A stretch of DNA of 64,000 nucleotides from contig JACEVL010000160.1 of assembly GCA_020284085.1 (NCBI GenBank), positions 1,064,001 to 1,128,000 of the forward strand, read 5' to 3'. Position numbers and translations under genes: made by a program. The stretch is from Aporrectodea caliginosa. Its lineage: Eukaryota; Annelida; Clitellata; Crassiclitellata; Lumbricidae. The notes beneath the pieces are model-generated. The model was not told where the DNA came from. It saw only the letters and a program-made list of their open reading frames with translations, and ran no database searches. Positions 21,185 through 33,939 of the stretch are shown in pieces; the stretch's first letter is position 1, and each line of letters begins with the position of its first letter.

Positions 21185-22555
21185 GTAGGCGGCCGTAGGC
21201 CTAATCAATGCTTCCTGGTAGGGCCTACTATTGTCTGAACGACATTTTGGAAACGTATCTGATTCCCATTTGATGCACGCTTCTTCCAAATTACAAGTGA
21301 TGAGTAGACTCATTCATAGGGCCATGTAGGCCTATGTAGTAGGCCTATAAGTTATAACGACATATAAAATGCGTCAATACATTCAGGTAGTAGGCCTAAT
21401 GTTAATTATTTTAACATTCGATGGTGTCAAGCAAGAATGACTGAAAGCTGTGAAGAATTCTGCTAAGCCTTTTGTGAATTCACTCCAGGTTTTTTAAATT
21501 TCATATCGAACTGAGGAGGAACCAGGCCGACACCTGCGGAACCTTTGAAAACTACTAGGCCTACAGCAGAATGATAGGTCAAGGACAATGACAGCGGCTA
21601 CGTTTCATTTTGATTAGGCCTATGCTTGTCCAGTCTTTTCCTCCTCCTGGGCGGGAAGAACATGGCACATATGGCCAAATGAAAAGTATTAACTGATGCT
21701 GATATTCATGCACTGCCAAGCTGCCACTATATAATATCCTAAAATGTTTGGCTTCCTCATCCTTAGTTGCTGTTCGTCTGAAGTACCTTCTCAAGACCAT
21801 TTCATCCAACAACTAGGATCACACGAAACGTTCTTGCTGCACGGCTAGCCAAACCACCATAGGCACTGATCAAGATATCTCTGCACTGCTCTCATACATT
21901 GTCCTCTTCTGGATAGCACCTGCTTTGTTCTTGCCCTCATGACAAACAATTAAGGCACACCTCTCAACCAAGGTGGTTGGTCAACTAGCTCTTTTAGCAT
22001 TCCCTGATCTATACTACTTCTAATTAGTCTTCCCTCTTATAGACTTTATCAGATGTCAATCTACCTAATCGAACTTGCACTTTATAAATCATCATGTAAT
22101 AATAATTTGCATTTTGCATAGCTTACAAAACTCTGGAGGCTTAATGTACATTACATTTCAGATTGCCAAATGATTAGATGATCACACACACAGACACACA
22201 GACACACACAGACACAGACACACACACACAGAGAGCTACTCTTTTTGCATCCACTTAACAGGATTTATTCATTGAATCATTATATAATACACATTATATA
22301 ATACAGACTTTATCATAACGGTCAAATTGCAGATTTAGTCAGTTACACATTGTCAGAAGTTTCTAAATCTAAAATTGTCCTACAACACTTTTCATTGCTA
22401 GTAAACAGCTAAGTGCTGAGCAAGATTTTTGCAAAATGCTTACAAGACCACAAAGATTACTAATCATGCAATAGCCATTTAACAGATTTTGATCATTTAA
22501 AATTGAGTGCAATGTGAGTAGACGGTGCTAAGAAATTCGACTTTTCATTTTTACA
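21185..22555. other. no recognisable gene
   Basis: Unique-looking sequence with several TAGGCCTA words and an AC microsatellite at 22187-22234. Confidence 0.45.
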
Positions 22556-22609
22556 GGTATGTCCAGAAAAAATAAATCCAAAACTCATACAATATACACT
22601 GCATATGTT

Positions 22610-22790
22610 TTTGATAGTTCCCTCCTTCCAAAGTTCAGAAGTCCACACAAAACCATGACATTAAATCGATGGTGCTGAGCAATTGTACGCCAATACATTG
22701 AACGACTAAGTGGAGGCTCAATTGCTCGAACCCATACTTTCCGCATTAGAGGCCGCGCACTATAGATCCATTGGGCAACCATTAGAAAAT
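22610..22790 (-). mobile_element. tRNA-derived SINE, family 2
   Basis: The minus strand starts with GTTGCCCAATGGATCTATAG (A-box-like) and GGGTTCGAGCA (B box). The body has GATGGTGCTGAGCAAT and CCTTCCAAAGTTCAGAA in the plus reading. Two more copies lie at 39000 and 42160. Confidence 0.7.
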
Positions 22791-22794
22791 AAAA

Positions 22795-23795
22795 AACGGT
22801 GCTATATTACTGTGGCCTATCACCACACATTTATCTGTCTGTATCAAGAACTAGGCCATACGTTTGTGTCCACACACTTAACATACAATTTGACTCAACA
22901 AGCAATATTACTCATGCAGACTGGATGACCATTAAAGCCATGCAGCACAATTTATATACACAAAAACAATTGATTGCAAATTAAAAAAAATTAATACAAG
23001 CATGCATATGTAATCCCAACCTAAGTGAAACAACAAACAATGCAGATACACAAATACAATGAATGCTGCACAATAAAATACTTACTTTTCCGTACAGCCA
23101 ATCTTATTGCGCATTGCGGAAAAATTGATACACTTGGTGGGATGAGACGAATAAACAGACTGCTGGATAAGGGGATTCATCGATATTATTTAAGTAATAT
23201 TAATAATAATAATACTATAGATATGTTTATTAATTCAAATTGACAAGTATGTTAGCAGTTACAGATGACAACAAGTTTAACATCTGAGTTGAACGAGACT
23301 GTATAGCAGAATGCAAGGCACCCATCTGTTCTGTTCATGCTACAGGGAGTGGAAGGCTGAGACAACCTTGTATCACCACGGTGCTCATAATGGAGTCCTA
23401 TTGTGACTTTTATTGTTCAGATAAAACACATAGTACAAGTACCTAGTACACGTACCTAGTACACGTACCTAGTACACGTATCTAGTACACGTACCTAGTG
23501 CAATAAATGTCTCAAGACATTTAAATACAGCCACAACTCTGTATTAAATCCCTATACAAAATCCCTAGATACAAATTTAGAGACATCTCAAAAGCACTTT
23601 ACACGTTGCTATCTAATGATTCAAATACATGTGACTTAAAGTAAGATGATGGTGAATGAAAGATTTTATTAAATGTCCAGCGTTTTAGAAACACCTTTTA
23701 ACATACCTACCAAGTTCATTGGTAGATGTGTAAATATGTTATAAGCCTTCAGCCAAAAAATTACAATAATACGATACACTCTGTAACTTACACAC
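22795..23795. other. no gene; 13-bp tandem repeat at 23431-23500
   Basis: Five units of ACCTAGTACACGT occur at 23431-23500. Otherwise nothing is recognised. Confidence 0.6.
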
Positions 23796-23800
23796 CTTTA

Positions 23801-24237
23801 GGGGTCATCTATTAATTATGTCAACAAATTTTAGGCAGTTTTGACCCTCTCCCCTTGTCAACAACTGTCAAACATTGACGGACCCCTAAAAAGTTATGTC
23901 AACAATCCCAGACCCCCCAAAAAAAAACAAAATGGCTCAATACATGTAGAATAATTTAAAAAAAAAAATTGTTTTACACTAAAAATGCAATCTCGAATTT
24001 CAAAATATATGAGTTTAGTTTATTACCAGCTTTTAGTAGTAATAAACATTAAGCACTTTATACATTTTAGCATTTCTTAATGTTTTCACAACCAAATGCA
24101 TTTGGAAGGGTCTGTGTTGATTTATTGGAGAAAAATGTCTTTACGTCAACTTGCACCGAACCCCCCCTTGTCAACAACTGTCAAACTTTTTCCAAACTCC
24201 CTCCCCTATTTTGTTGACATGATTAATGGATGACCCC
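23801..24237. mobile_element. MITE, GGGGTCATC...GATGACCCC ends, TSD TTA
   Basis: Ends GGGGTCATCTATTAATTATG and its near-complement enclose 437 bp flanked by TTA. The layout matches the GGGGCCGTCCATAAATGACG elements at 15.25 and 52.08 kb: C-rich blocks with repeated TTGTCAACAACTGTCAAAC. Confidence 0.88.
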
Positions 24238-24244
24238 TTAGCCA

Positions 24245-25465
24245 AATCAAAAATTTTTTAATTTTAACATCTAAAACTCTATAAAAGCTAATACACGAGA
24301 AAGATTTTCCCAAAGTCAGCAATTGTTCATTCGTTACGAAGCTCAGCGGTTCAATCTCGACACCACTGATGAAAAGTGTCTGGATGATGCCAGACTTCCT
24401 TGCACCCGATGAAGGCAGGCGTACTTCCCAGGATCACCAAAAGCATCTTCATCACATTCTCCCTGTTTAAAACATTTTATGCAATCTAAAACTCGGGTAA
24501 GAATCACAAATTGGGGAATCTGCAAGTGACAAATACAAAAAACTTTGCCTAATAAAGTCTATATAATTATAGGCAAAACAAAGAGGCTTCTTGCACCTGC
24601 TCATTTTACAAATAGCATAACAATAATATTTTCAGTCAGTTTGTCAGCCACAGGATTTTGATATGTACTTAAGAACAAGTGATTGAAGAGTTTGCAAGAA
24701 TTATTACAATTAGGAAATAACAGTAGGCCTACACATTATTTGATGAAATGTCCATTCTATACAGTAGACCTACACACCATTTGATGAAGTGTCCAATTCT
24801 GTAAAGAACTGAAGTTTGGAGTTGCCAGGTGTCTGGTTATGAACCACACAGTTTAGTATTTAGACATTCTGTCCCGTGAGAAATTTAAGATGTTACCAGA
24901 CATGGCAGTGTCAGGAAATGTCCAATAAATAATTATTTGTTAACAATAAGCGTTGAAATACATCATTCTCGATGACCAGAACATCATAAATATCTAGCGT
25001 AAGTTCTTAACAATTACATTTACAAGTATTTATTAAACGTATCTAAAATTCATGATGACGAAATTATGAACTGGTCTGTACAATGCGCAAGCATTCTTTT
25101 ATTACGAGAGAACTCTTTATAACTGTGTAGCCTACAGTGTCAATTGTCTAAGTTAGGTTATGTGCCAAAATCGCCAATAGACGGTATTGTTAACATAATT
25201 ATTTATTATGTGAAATGTCACATGTCCGAAGGACCGAAAATAAATTGGAAAGACAGCATTTTAACACTTTTCAAATTTTTTAAGTTTTGACTTTTTTCAA
25301 AGCTACTGCATTATTACTTTTTTCAATAGTAAAAATCACAGGGTTGTATATTTGAGGGCCCCGACTATGGGCTTTCCCAATGCCACTGGACTGCCCTCAG
25401 ACCCTGTATTGCGCTCGCCATAGTCTGGCTATGTCCTCCAAACTGCCTGGACACCCTACTGATTA
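24245..25465. other. no supported gene
   Basis: This is the downstream flank of the CXorf38-like gene. A minus-strand AATAAA at 25207-25202 may serve its polyadenylation. An open frame at 24343-24450 preceded by a possible acceptor is not convincing. Confidence 0.4.
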
Positions 25466-25470
25466 CAGAC

Positions 25471-28400
25471 CTACAAAAGTTCCTCATTGCTTCTGAAGAA
25501 CTTCAAGGCCTCGGCAGCTGCACTGTGCTGCGCTGCAACTATTCTCATGTGTGAGACCGGAGAAATGAACGTCTTCAGCTCCGAATCCAGAAGAAAGTTG
25601 ACACTTGCCCACCATTCTAAACACAGCAAATGAACAGTAATGTAAAGTAGTACATTCAAGAACTTATATGGCACAATTTTAGAAAACTCTGAGGTCTTGT
25701 TGAACAAATCCTTGAAGGACAACACTAAATATATCCTCAGACATTCTATAGAGATATTAGAAAATGCACAACGCATGAATTGATGAATCACTATCATAAA
25801 AATCACTTTAGTATGCACAGGGACAGTCGAAATAAGTCACAACGGCAGCCTACAGAAGATATGCATAAGATACCTGAACAAATAAGTCAGGCTCTCATCA
25901 AGGACATAAATAAAGTAACATACTGAATCTGATACTAAAATGTTAGTAACATTAAGTGGCAACATTATAATATATCACCAAACACGAACATCAAGATTCT
26001 AAAATCACATTAATTATCTAGCAATGGAAGGAGCCGACTACAGCAAAACACTTCAGTAATTGAACATTTGTATAGCGCCACTCAGGGATTGAGAGGCACT
26101 CCCGATGCAGGGCTCTAACAATTAAGATAGTCTTCAGGCGTTTCCGAAACAGAGGAAGAGAAAGGCTGAGGAGCTCAAGACGCAACTGTAAGTAACAATG
26201 GTGACATTTTCATTAAGAATGAGACTGAGACTCTAGCGAATACTATTTCATGTACCAAAACTTGAATAAGATCCTTATGTCAGGCCAAGTAAACATCTTC
26301 CAAGTAACAAAAACAAGTAACACAGCAACAAATACATACTGTTATTGCTAGCGATGTCCATCCACTGGTTGTACGTTGGAAGACTGTTTACTTGTTTTCT
26401 GTGGAGAACCTCCACCAGCTGCCCTTTGTAGTTAATACCTGAAAAATCACAATAACCTCACTCTAAGAACATGAGAGATTATTGAAAAGGCACATTTTCA
26501 TTTTCACCATTTGTTTGCCATTTTGTGAAGGCTTACTGACTTAAATTGAAACTATTTCCAGCACTCCATTTAACTACCAGCACATATCCACGTACATAAC
26601 AGTTTAACAGGTTCACAGCTTGCCTAAATTCCATACAAGAAAGTCAGCGAGGCAGCTAACCTCAGCTTATCAGTGAAGGCCAACTCCTACGTCTCATGTC
26701 ATTTGTGCTATGACATAATAATGGCATGATGGGAAAATTATACTGACCATTAAGTATCTGGGAATTGTTGGAATATTCAGATGTGGTATGTTAGTTTAAA
26801 ACAGAACATATTTTAAAGCATCAACAGCAAATAACAATCCGAATTTGTTTGGTGCATCAATCCGTTCTTCTGAAACAATTTCCACTTCACATACACTTGT
26901 TTGTCTTCATGTCACATGTTTTCAAATCTGTTGATCTCGAAGGGGCAAAGGTGCTATAAAAATCACACAACAATGAAGGCATACATACACAGATGTATGC
27001 ATGAATTATGTCTTGCTATTTAGTTTCTAATTACTCAAAGTAAGACAACAGTAAATCAAGTAACCTGGAACTCTTTGAAGGCGATGCAGTTCAGAAGACA
27101 AATATACGACATCATTACGGAGATAGACCATCTGGTCTGGTACCACTGACAATGTAGCTTTTCCAGCAACGTTCATCTCCTCAACATCGAGCAATGACAC
27201 CAAGTTGTCAAAGCCGTCCTCAACCTCTACCATTAAATCATTGTCTTCGGTGATCATCTTCAGCAGAGGAATCACCATTTTCAGTTCCTCAACCTAATTG
27301 AGAAAGACCAAGTACACACTAAAGTGCCCAGTGCCCATTTCTGATAAAGAACTGCTCCATTAAGTTTCAGTTACAGACAAGTTGTTTTGATCACTTTGAC
27401 CCAAACAGAAGCAAGGCCAGTTGATCAGCAGAAAGCTAAATGCTAAAATTACAATACCTAACAGAGGACAATAAAATAAAAACCTGCTTAGCACATTTCT
27501 GCCTAAGAAAAGCATAGCTGCAGAATGAATCAGATTTTGTCTTGTGCTTGAGCCTTAGTTAGAAAAGGATACTTCATGGCCTGTTCATAGTTGCAGTGGT
27601 GTTACAGAATATAAGTATAGGTAATAATTAGGTATATTAGATTACCAGTACATTATCAAATAAATGTTGGATTGTTTCAAATGACTGAAGCTCAATCATT
27701 CTGTCATAAATCACACGAAGTATGTTGTGATATTTCGTTACGGTACATCCTAGTTCCCAGACAAGGACTGCCATGGCCCAACACCGTATGTATGTATGTA
27801 TGAGCACTTGTTATAGTGCCCCTTCAAGATTTCTATCAGAGGCGCTCCTGACTACAGCGCGGACACTGAATCGGAGTTTCACGCTGAAGCGCATGAGCAA
27901 TTGCGAGTGAAGGACTTGCCCACGATCCCTACTGGCGGCTTGAGGTGGATTCGAACCCGCAACTCTCCGGCTGCAAGGCACCAAACATACCCCTACACCA
28001 CTGCGCCCCACATGCCCGTGCCTATGCCATCTATGTGGAATGACCTCCCCCTCAATCCATAATAAGATTCTAGTCTGGGTCCCAACCTCATCCCTTCGTT
28101 GCTTGAAGACTTTCTTATTTCCTTGGGGCTGTCATGCTGAGAGTGCCTCTGAATAGCTAATACTATAAGAAGCACTTTATACATCTCTGATACGATACGA
28201 TACGATATATGCATGGGGAACGAATAAGTTGTCGGCTGGTTAACATCAGCATATAGCCATCAGCTCTGCTACAAGATTCTCCTATCATACAGGATTACCA
28301 TAAAAACTAATCAGCTGAAACCAAACAGACCTTCTGTGTTGAATCTGCAATGTTCAGATTATCGGTGTGAAGCTGAATCTTTTCCTTTATCATCAATGTC

Positions 28401-30771
28401 TCCTTATTGTGAGAAGATTTCTCATTGTTGGCCAAATAGTCTTCGATTCCCACTTCCTTCATCTGAAACAATATCAGACAGGTTCTTATTCAGCATCAAA
28501 GGATAAGTAATGTTTTCTATATCAGCCATAACTGAAATGGAACCTCATCATCGTCTCAACTTTGATTGATCCCGAATACACTATCTCACATGCTACAATT
28601 AGTGTACAGTTGACTGGATACAAATGTCACACCCAGAAAGGACCATTAAATTATAGGTAGTCTATGAGCAGAGAAGGTGAGATGATAATCAAGACAGGAA
28701 GTAGCTCCATTTTGTATGTAATGAGAACACAAGCACAATGAACGAGCTATTTACAAACTGTACATAAACAGAAACAAACAATAAGTAAAATTCTATTCCA
28801 ACTAACTATACAGCAGGGATATGCAGTAATTGAAATTACATAATTGAAAATACTTAAAATTACATTATTTTTTTATTCAATTACAATTTCCAATGAATTT
28901 TGTAATTTGAAATTCTATTTCATGTCACAAAGTAATTTGTAATTTAGTTACATTTTTCGAGTAAATTGCTCATCCCTGCTATACAGTTTAATAAGAACCT
29001 ACGAAAAACAACAGTGTAATAAATTATGTGCATAATCAAATTGGCAGTCAACCAAATGTTTATGTTGTATGGCCATGCACACATACATACATATGTAAAA
29101 GTTAACATATATGCATACATACATACACATAAATTTGCACATACATACACACAAGAATGAGTTCATACAAACATCAGTCACAACCAAAATCTAATTATGC
29201 CTAAAACGAAACTTGTATGAAACTGCTGTATATAAAAATTTCAACACTGAAACCATAACCAAATATATCAGTCAGCCTGTATACGGTACTTAAACAGCAT
29301 CAGTTCCTGTTAGAGGTACTGAAGGACAGGGAGGGAGTCCATGTAACAAAGTTCTATGGAGGTGACTATGATCAGTGGCCAGCTGCAAAGACTCATCCTC
29401 CATAGACTTGATGGAGGAGGGACACCAGGACACAGCTTCAACTGTCATCTGTGAGGGACTGACTGATGATGGGTTCACGAATCATGAGTTGCAAGCCTCA
29501 TGGCCCTTTATTTGCTCTTCTCTGTCACTGCCTTAATCGTAGAACTTCAAACTGTCATCTACTATCAGATCTTGATGGGAATCCATCAGTTGGGCTCTCA
29601 ATGTCTGTGCGATCCAGCCAGGAATGACTTTTACAGTTATCTGAGCATTGTTTGTTTATTGATTACCTGTTCTTAATAACTTGAACAGCATTTAGGCTGG
29701 CACAGGAAGCGCTTTTGAGTTCATACCTCCTTAAGATTTTCCGCAGTCTTGGTTAACGTTTCTTTTACAGAACTGAAGTCTTCTGTTTCAGGTAAACTTT
29801 GAGCCACCAGTTTTACGAAATCTGTTAACATACAGAATGCATTTTCTGTGTCCGTATGACTCGATTCCAGTCTTGAAGAATGCATCAGGGTATTGCGCAA
29901 ATGCAGTAGCTGCAATTAAATAGAAAAACATCCTGTAAATAAATATTTTATAATAAAAACAATGAACAGGGTAAAAATTCTTAGAAACATATGGATACTT
30001 TCATAACTGCCTTTATCCACAACATTGTCATTTTGGTTCAGGGACGTTTCGTCAACGGACGATTTGTCAAAGGACTTTTCGTCAAGGACTGTTCGTCAAG
30101 TGGACATTTCGTCAACGGACGATTCGTCAACGGACTGTTCGTCCAAGGGAAACTTTTCCAGTGGAACCAGAAGATATTATATAATTATGTCCTCGCTTGG
30201 GGAGATTGTGTAAGCCATTTTTCTTGCACATATATCACGCGCTCTCAATATAAATTGGAAGTTGGATTGATAAAAGAAAGTCTTTGCTTAAATAGGAATT
30301 GGATTGATGAGACTAATTCTTTGCTTAACTAGAAGTTGGATTGATGACAGAAATTATGTGCTTAAATAGAAGTTGTATCGATGAAACTAATTTTTTGCTT
30401 AATTAAGCAAAATTATTTTCATCAATCCGACTTCTAGTTTCGCAATGAAACTATTTTCATCAATTCAACTTTTACTTTAAAAAATTATTTTCATCAATCC
30501 AACTTCTATCTAAGGAAGATTTATTATCATCAATCAACATCAATTGTGTGTATTTTGCGCACCTGCCACGTCACGCTTAATGGGCTAGCAATCCTTTTAT
30601 TGGTCAACGAGAATTAATTATCGATTCCGTTTGACGAACAGTCCGTTGACGAATCGTCCACTTGACGAACAGTCGCTTGGACGAACAGTCCGTTGACGAA
30701 TCGTCCGTTGACGAAACGTACGCATACCGTCATTTAATCCTCATGAAAATCATCAACATTACACTTATCAT

Positions 30772-30803
<32 letters not shown>

Positions 30804-31530
30804 CCATCATCAATAACATGAGATAGATTCACGATACCACTAGCAACCATAAGTTAATCCATCTCCGAGAAACAGAAATATTCAGGATAGCGACACTAAA
30901 CTAAATTTTGAAAACTTCATAATTAATGATGGAGGTTGAACGAAGAATTTATTGTGTAGCAAGATATCTTAAATTATATTTTCATTAGTACCTTTGCAAA
31001 TAAAATCATATAATTATAGCAATCATGTCTAAATATTCATTACGTGGTTATATTCTAACCTTGTCCACTTCCTCACACGATACAAACTGTCTGAATATTC
31101 GGCAGTTTGAAATTAATTGCAGTATGGCAGCAGAGTCACAATCGTCCGGGCCGATGTTAGATGCCCTTTGGCCTCGGCCCATAAAGGCTTTGCCTATCTC
31201 CCAGGACTCCACTGCCCACTTGTGTATCTGGCAATTTTCCCAGTATATCCCGTTAGGATTTCTTTTACTTTTATGCTCTTGCATTATATCATGAAGAATC
31301 GATGTGCAGATGTTATTGGAACAGGATGGATTCAATTGGCCATTCTTTATGTTCCTGGCACTACACGATGGCTTTCCACACTCTAGCTGCGGAATGTTGT
31401 GCCTCTGCATCATATCACACTGAAAACTTGACATTATCTTCAAACACAGAACTCCAAGGCCATCACGAATGCAGAACAATGCGTCAATAATTTTTATGTA
31501 ATTTCCATATTTTTCATCATCCCATCGCAT
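25471..31530 (-). CDS. CXorf38-like protein with HEPN-type motif and C-terminal dsRBD, 419 aa
   Basis: Minus-strand coding exons: 31530-31060, 29909-29727, 28462-28331, 27293-27065, 26438-26340 and 25616-25471 (471+183+132+229+99+146 = 1260 nt). Phases are 0,0,0,1,1, and TAG is at 25473-25471. Exons 1-2 resemble human CXorf38 (DUF4559 family): cysteine pairs followed by NGIYWENCQIHKWAVESWEI, GKAFMGRG and GPDDCDSAAILQLISNC. Exon 2 then has LRNTLMHSS, an RxxxxH motif (R162, H167) like HEPN RNases. Exons 5-6 together look like a dsRNA-binding fold: YKGQLVEVLHRK, LPTYNQW, WWASVNFLLDSELKTFIS and AAQHSAAAEALKFF. The usual KKxAK lysines are missing, so RNA binding is uncertain. An RNA-sensing or defence role is inference. 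The ATG was chosen as the first in the exon; an acceptor-like site at 31550 leaves room for an upstream exon. A minus-strand AATAAA lies at 25207-25202. Confidence 0.83.
26045..26115 (-). mobile_element. LINE/SINE tail fragment
   Basis: ACATTTGTATAGCGCCACTCAGG and AGAGGCACTCCCGA match the tail shared by several LINE and SINE copies in the window. It lies in an intron of the CXorf38-like gene. Confidence 0.5.
27785..28010 (-). mobile_element. tRNA-derived SINE with ATGT tail
   Basis: The minus strand reads GCGCAGTGGTGTAGGGG (A box), then GCGGGTTCGAATCCACC (a strong B box). The body has GCGCTTCAGCGTGAAACTCC, a tail containing GGGGCACTATAACAAGTGC, and ACAT repeats. It is intronic in the CXorf38-like gene. 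Confidence 0.82.
28015..28207 (+). mobile_element. CR1/L2-like LINE 3' end with GATAC tail
   Basis: Plus translation contains WNDLPLN (frame-shifted) and LKTFLFPWGCHAESASE, then a stop, CACTTTATAC and GATAC repeats. It lies back to back with the SINE at 27785-28010. Confidence 0.6.
30043..30720. repeat. layered palindrome built of TTCGTCAACGGACGA words
   Basis: The outer arms (30043-30152 and 30625-30720) are inverted copies of iterated CGTCAACGGAC/GTTCGTC words. The inner arms (30255-30394 and 30411-30540) are inverted arrays of GAAGTTGGATTGATGA-type units. The centre is a perfect TTGCTTAATTAAGCAA at 30395-30410. It lies in intron 1 of the CXorf38-like gene. Confidence 0.85.
30775..30812. 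repeat. ATC/CAT microsatellite
   Basis: About ten CAT units with one interruption, just beyond the palindrome. Confidence 0.9.
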
Positions 31531-32024
31531 TTTCCTTTCACTACCATTACCTTGAAAAATTACAAATAAACAACACATGTAGTCTTGCATATAGTAACGG
31601 TTGTGTGGCAAAGCATTTACCAATGCATTCAATGTTTGAATCATGAGAGACCAACAAATCACTGTAAGCCAAACAAATCACAAGCACAGTTTGTCCAATA
31701 ACCACGGGACTAAAGTTTTCTCGTGTGTACAGAAGAATTAATAATTTCAAGAATACCATTTTATTACTTTTAAGACTTGTATGGTTAAAGTAGGTCAATA
31801 GGAAACTTTTACCATAATTATGCAACTGTTAGATATCATCATGACTATTGCCTTCATGGGCGCCCACAGATATTTGTGCAGGAGGTGGCAAAACACAATG
31901 GTCACGGTTAAAATTTTTAGCAAGAGCTTTAAAATGCAAAACAGGAAATTAACAACATGGGTATTTTTCATAGAGGCATTTTAAATGTAAAATTTTAAAC
32001 AATATCCAAACAAATTCAAACTTC

Positions 32025-32490
32025 ACTGGCTACCTCACTCTGGTGCGCATCAATTCAAAGTTCTCATTCTCGTGCTCAAATCTCAACTGGGTCTTGCTCT
32101 AAAATATCTTGTCACCAAATTCTCCATCCCCTCTCTGCCCCGTCATTGCGTCCTCACAGATCCTCTGACAGGCTTGACTCTTTTCCCGTGTTAAGACCAC
32201 AATGGCTCAATCCAGATCCTTTGCCTGCATAGGTCCCTCCCTATGGAATGGACTTCCTCCTTCTCTACGTTCTACAATCCTCTCTAGTAGCATCTCTGCC
32301 TCTTTCTCTTACCTTAAACCATCCTGATCTCCCGGCAGAGCTGCATTCATTAATCCTAATCAACCCAGCTGGGTTTTATAAGTCACTCAAGTCTTTTTTC
32401 TTTAGTCGTGGCTGGGCTGGGAGTGCTCTTGAGTAGGTTTCTAGAAGTGGTGCTATATAAATTCTCATAATGAATAAATGATTGAATGAA
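32025..32490 (+). mobile_element. CR1/L2-like LINE 3' end
   Basis: Plus translation in shifting frames gives QFKVLILVLKSQLGLALKYL, GPSLWNGLPPSLRS and KSFFFSRGWAGSALE, then GTGCTATATAAAT and GAAT-type repeats. Confidence 0.75.
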
Positions 32491-33050
32491 TATGGGCTGT
32501 TGAAGTTGGTTGAGGTAAGAAGAAACATTTGGTTTACAGCCTTGAGTTCAGAGCATTGCACAGATTTGCATGGTCATTGGTCAATTAAAATTTGTTGTCT
32601 TTGATATGAGGAATTAACCAGAATTGTTGAAACGTGTCAAAATGAAATGAAATTTTCTAGGCATTTTAAAGTTGTTAATCAATCACATATCAAATATTCC
32701 TCTTATATGAAAAATTGCAGAACTTTTAAAAGTCTGTATCTGCAAATTTGTTGAAAAAATGTTCTACTTCATTCATAATTTTATCATCCAATCGATAATG
32801 CCATGCTGTTGTGGTTATGGATGGCACAGGCAGAACACATTGTAAATGTACTATTTGCACGAAGTAATCATGCTTATTTCTGGACCACAGGATTGAACAT
32901 TTAGTCCCTGTAGCAATGGTGAATTTGTGTTTCTGGAATCTTCTTGGCATCTTTAACTCTGGCTTCCTGATAATCTTTTAACAACATCACTTAGGTATTA
33001 GGCACATTAGAAGATGCTGGATTCAGTTCAAAGAAAGTGTTGCTGTGAAC

Positions 33051-33300
33051 TTAAAATATGAGATTAAAATCACCGAGATACTTCATGAGATTGCAAACAC
33101 TTTTGAAGTTCTTGTACTGGCTAACAGCTCCATCAATAAAATACTTTATGGCCTTGATGGTGGGATGAAGGTCTTTAATGTAGCTCAGTACTACTTTGAT
33201 GACGGCATGAACATACATGGCATCATATTGTATAAAGTCACACAACACAAGTTCATAAACACTGTATTGTATAATCTTTGAGGTAGTAGATGGTAAATGG
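33051..33300 (-). pseudogene. decayed transposon-type gene, same family as 1.9 kb
   Basis: Minus-strand SYIKDLHPTIKAIKYFIDGA continues as VSQYKNFKSVCNLMKYLGDF. This is the SDGA.SQYKN block that follows DFAENY in the same uncharacterised family. Stops and frameshifts lie on both sides. Confidence 0.6.
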
Positions 33301-33939
33301 CTGGAGAGTTGCAAAACTATTATTCCAGGGGTGCCCCTAAATTGCATCTAGTACAAAGAATAATTCTCACCAAGTCCAGGAGCACTATCGCTGTTTCTTC
33401 TGCCAAGTTGCTCTTACAGATAAGCTAACTGAGCCTTTGCTGTGAAAGGTGTATGGTAAGGATTTATGCTCTACCATCTGGGTGATTTTAATAGGAGCGC
33501 TGAATGACAACTTTTTCCTGCTAATCATGGGAAGTCACCTTGTGATGGAATTATTTGGCACAGTTAAACATCTTGCAGCACGGCAAGTCTCCAAGCTATC
33601 ACAACAAACCATATATTAAGTGCACAGCAAAATCTGAAAGGTAAGGACATGGAACAAAGAAATCGCCTGTTTGCATATGCTTAACGCATACTCTTCAACT
33701 GTTTGCGTCTTGAACGCATGTACAAAAACACCTTAAACACTTGCTCACGAGCAGCATCAACAAAGAATCAGTGATAAGTATTTCCTCTCTTAGACTCAGT
33801 ATGTGTAGTTTTCCTACTAACAGATTGTGTTTTAATACAGCAGCATTACCTTCATGGTGCATGAAATGTACAGACATTGTTCATACCATCTCATGTTCCA
33901 AAACTCATAGTTCAGTTTCTCCCTCTGTTCCTCTGTAAA

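Noticed and set aside
24343..24525. Possible extra exon below the CXorf38-like gene, preceded by an acceptor-like TTTAAACAG
   Set aside because: The gene already has a stop at 25471, the peptide matches nothing, and the phase cannot be tied to an upstream exon.
27785..28010. A functional tRNA on the minus strand
   Set aside because: The B box is excellent, but the sequence continues into a body and simple-repeat tail shared with other repeats.
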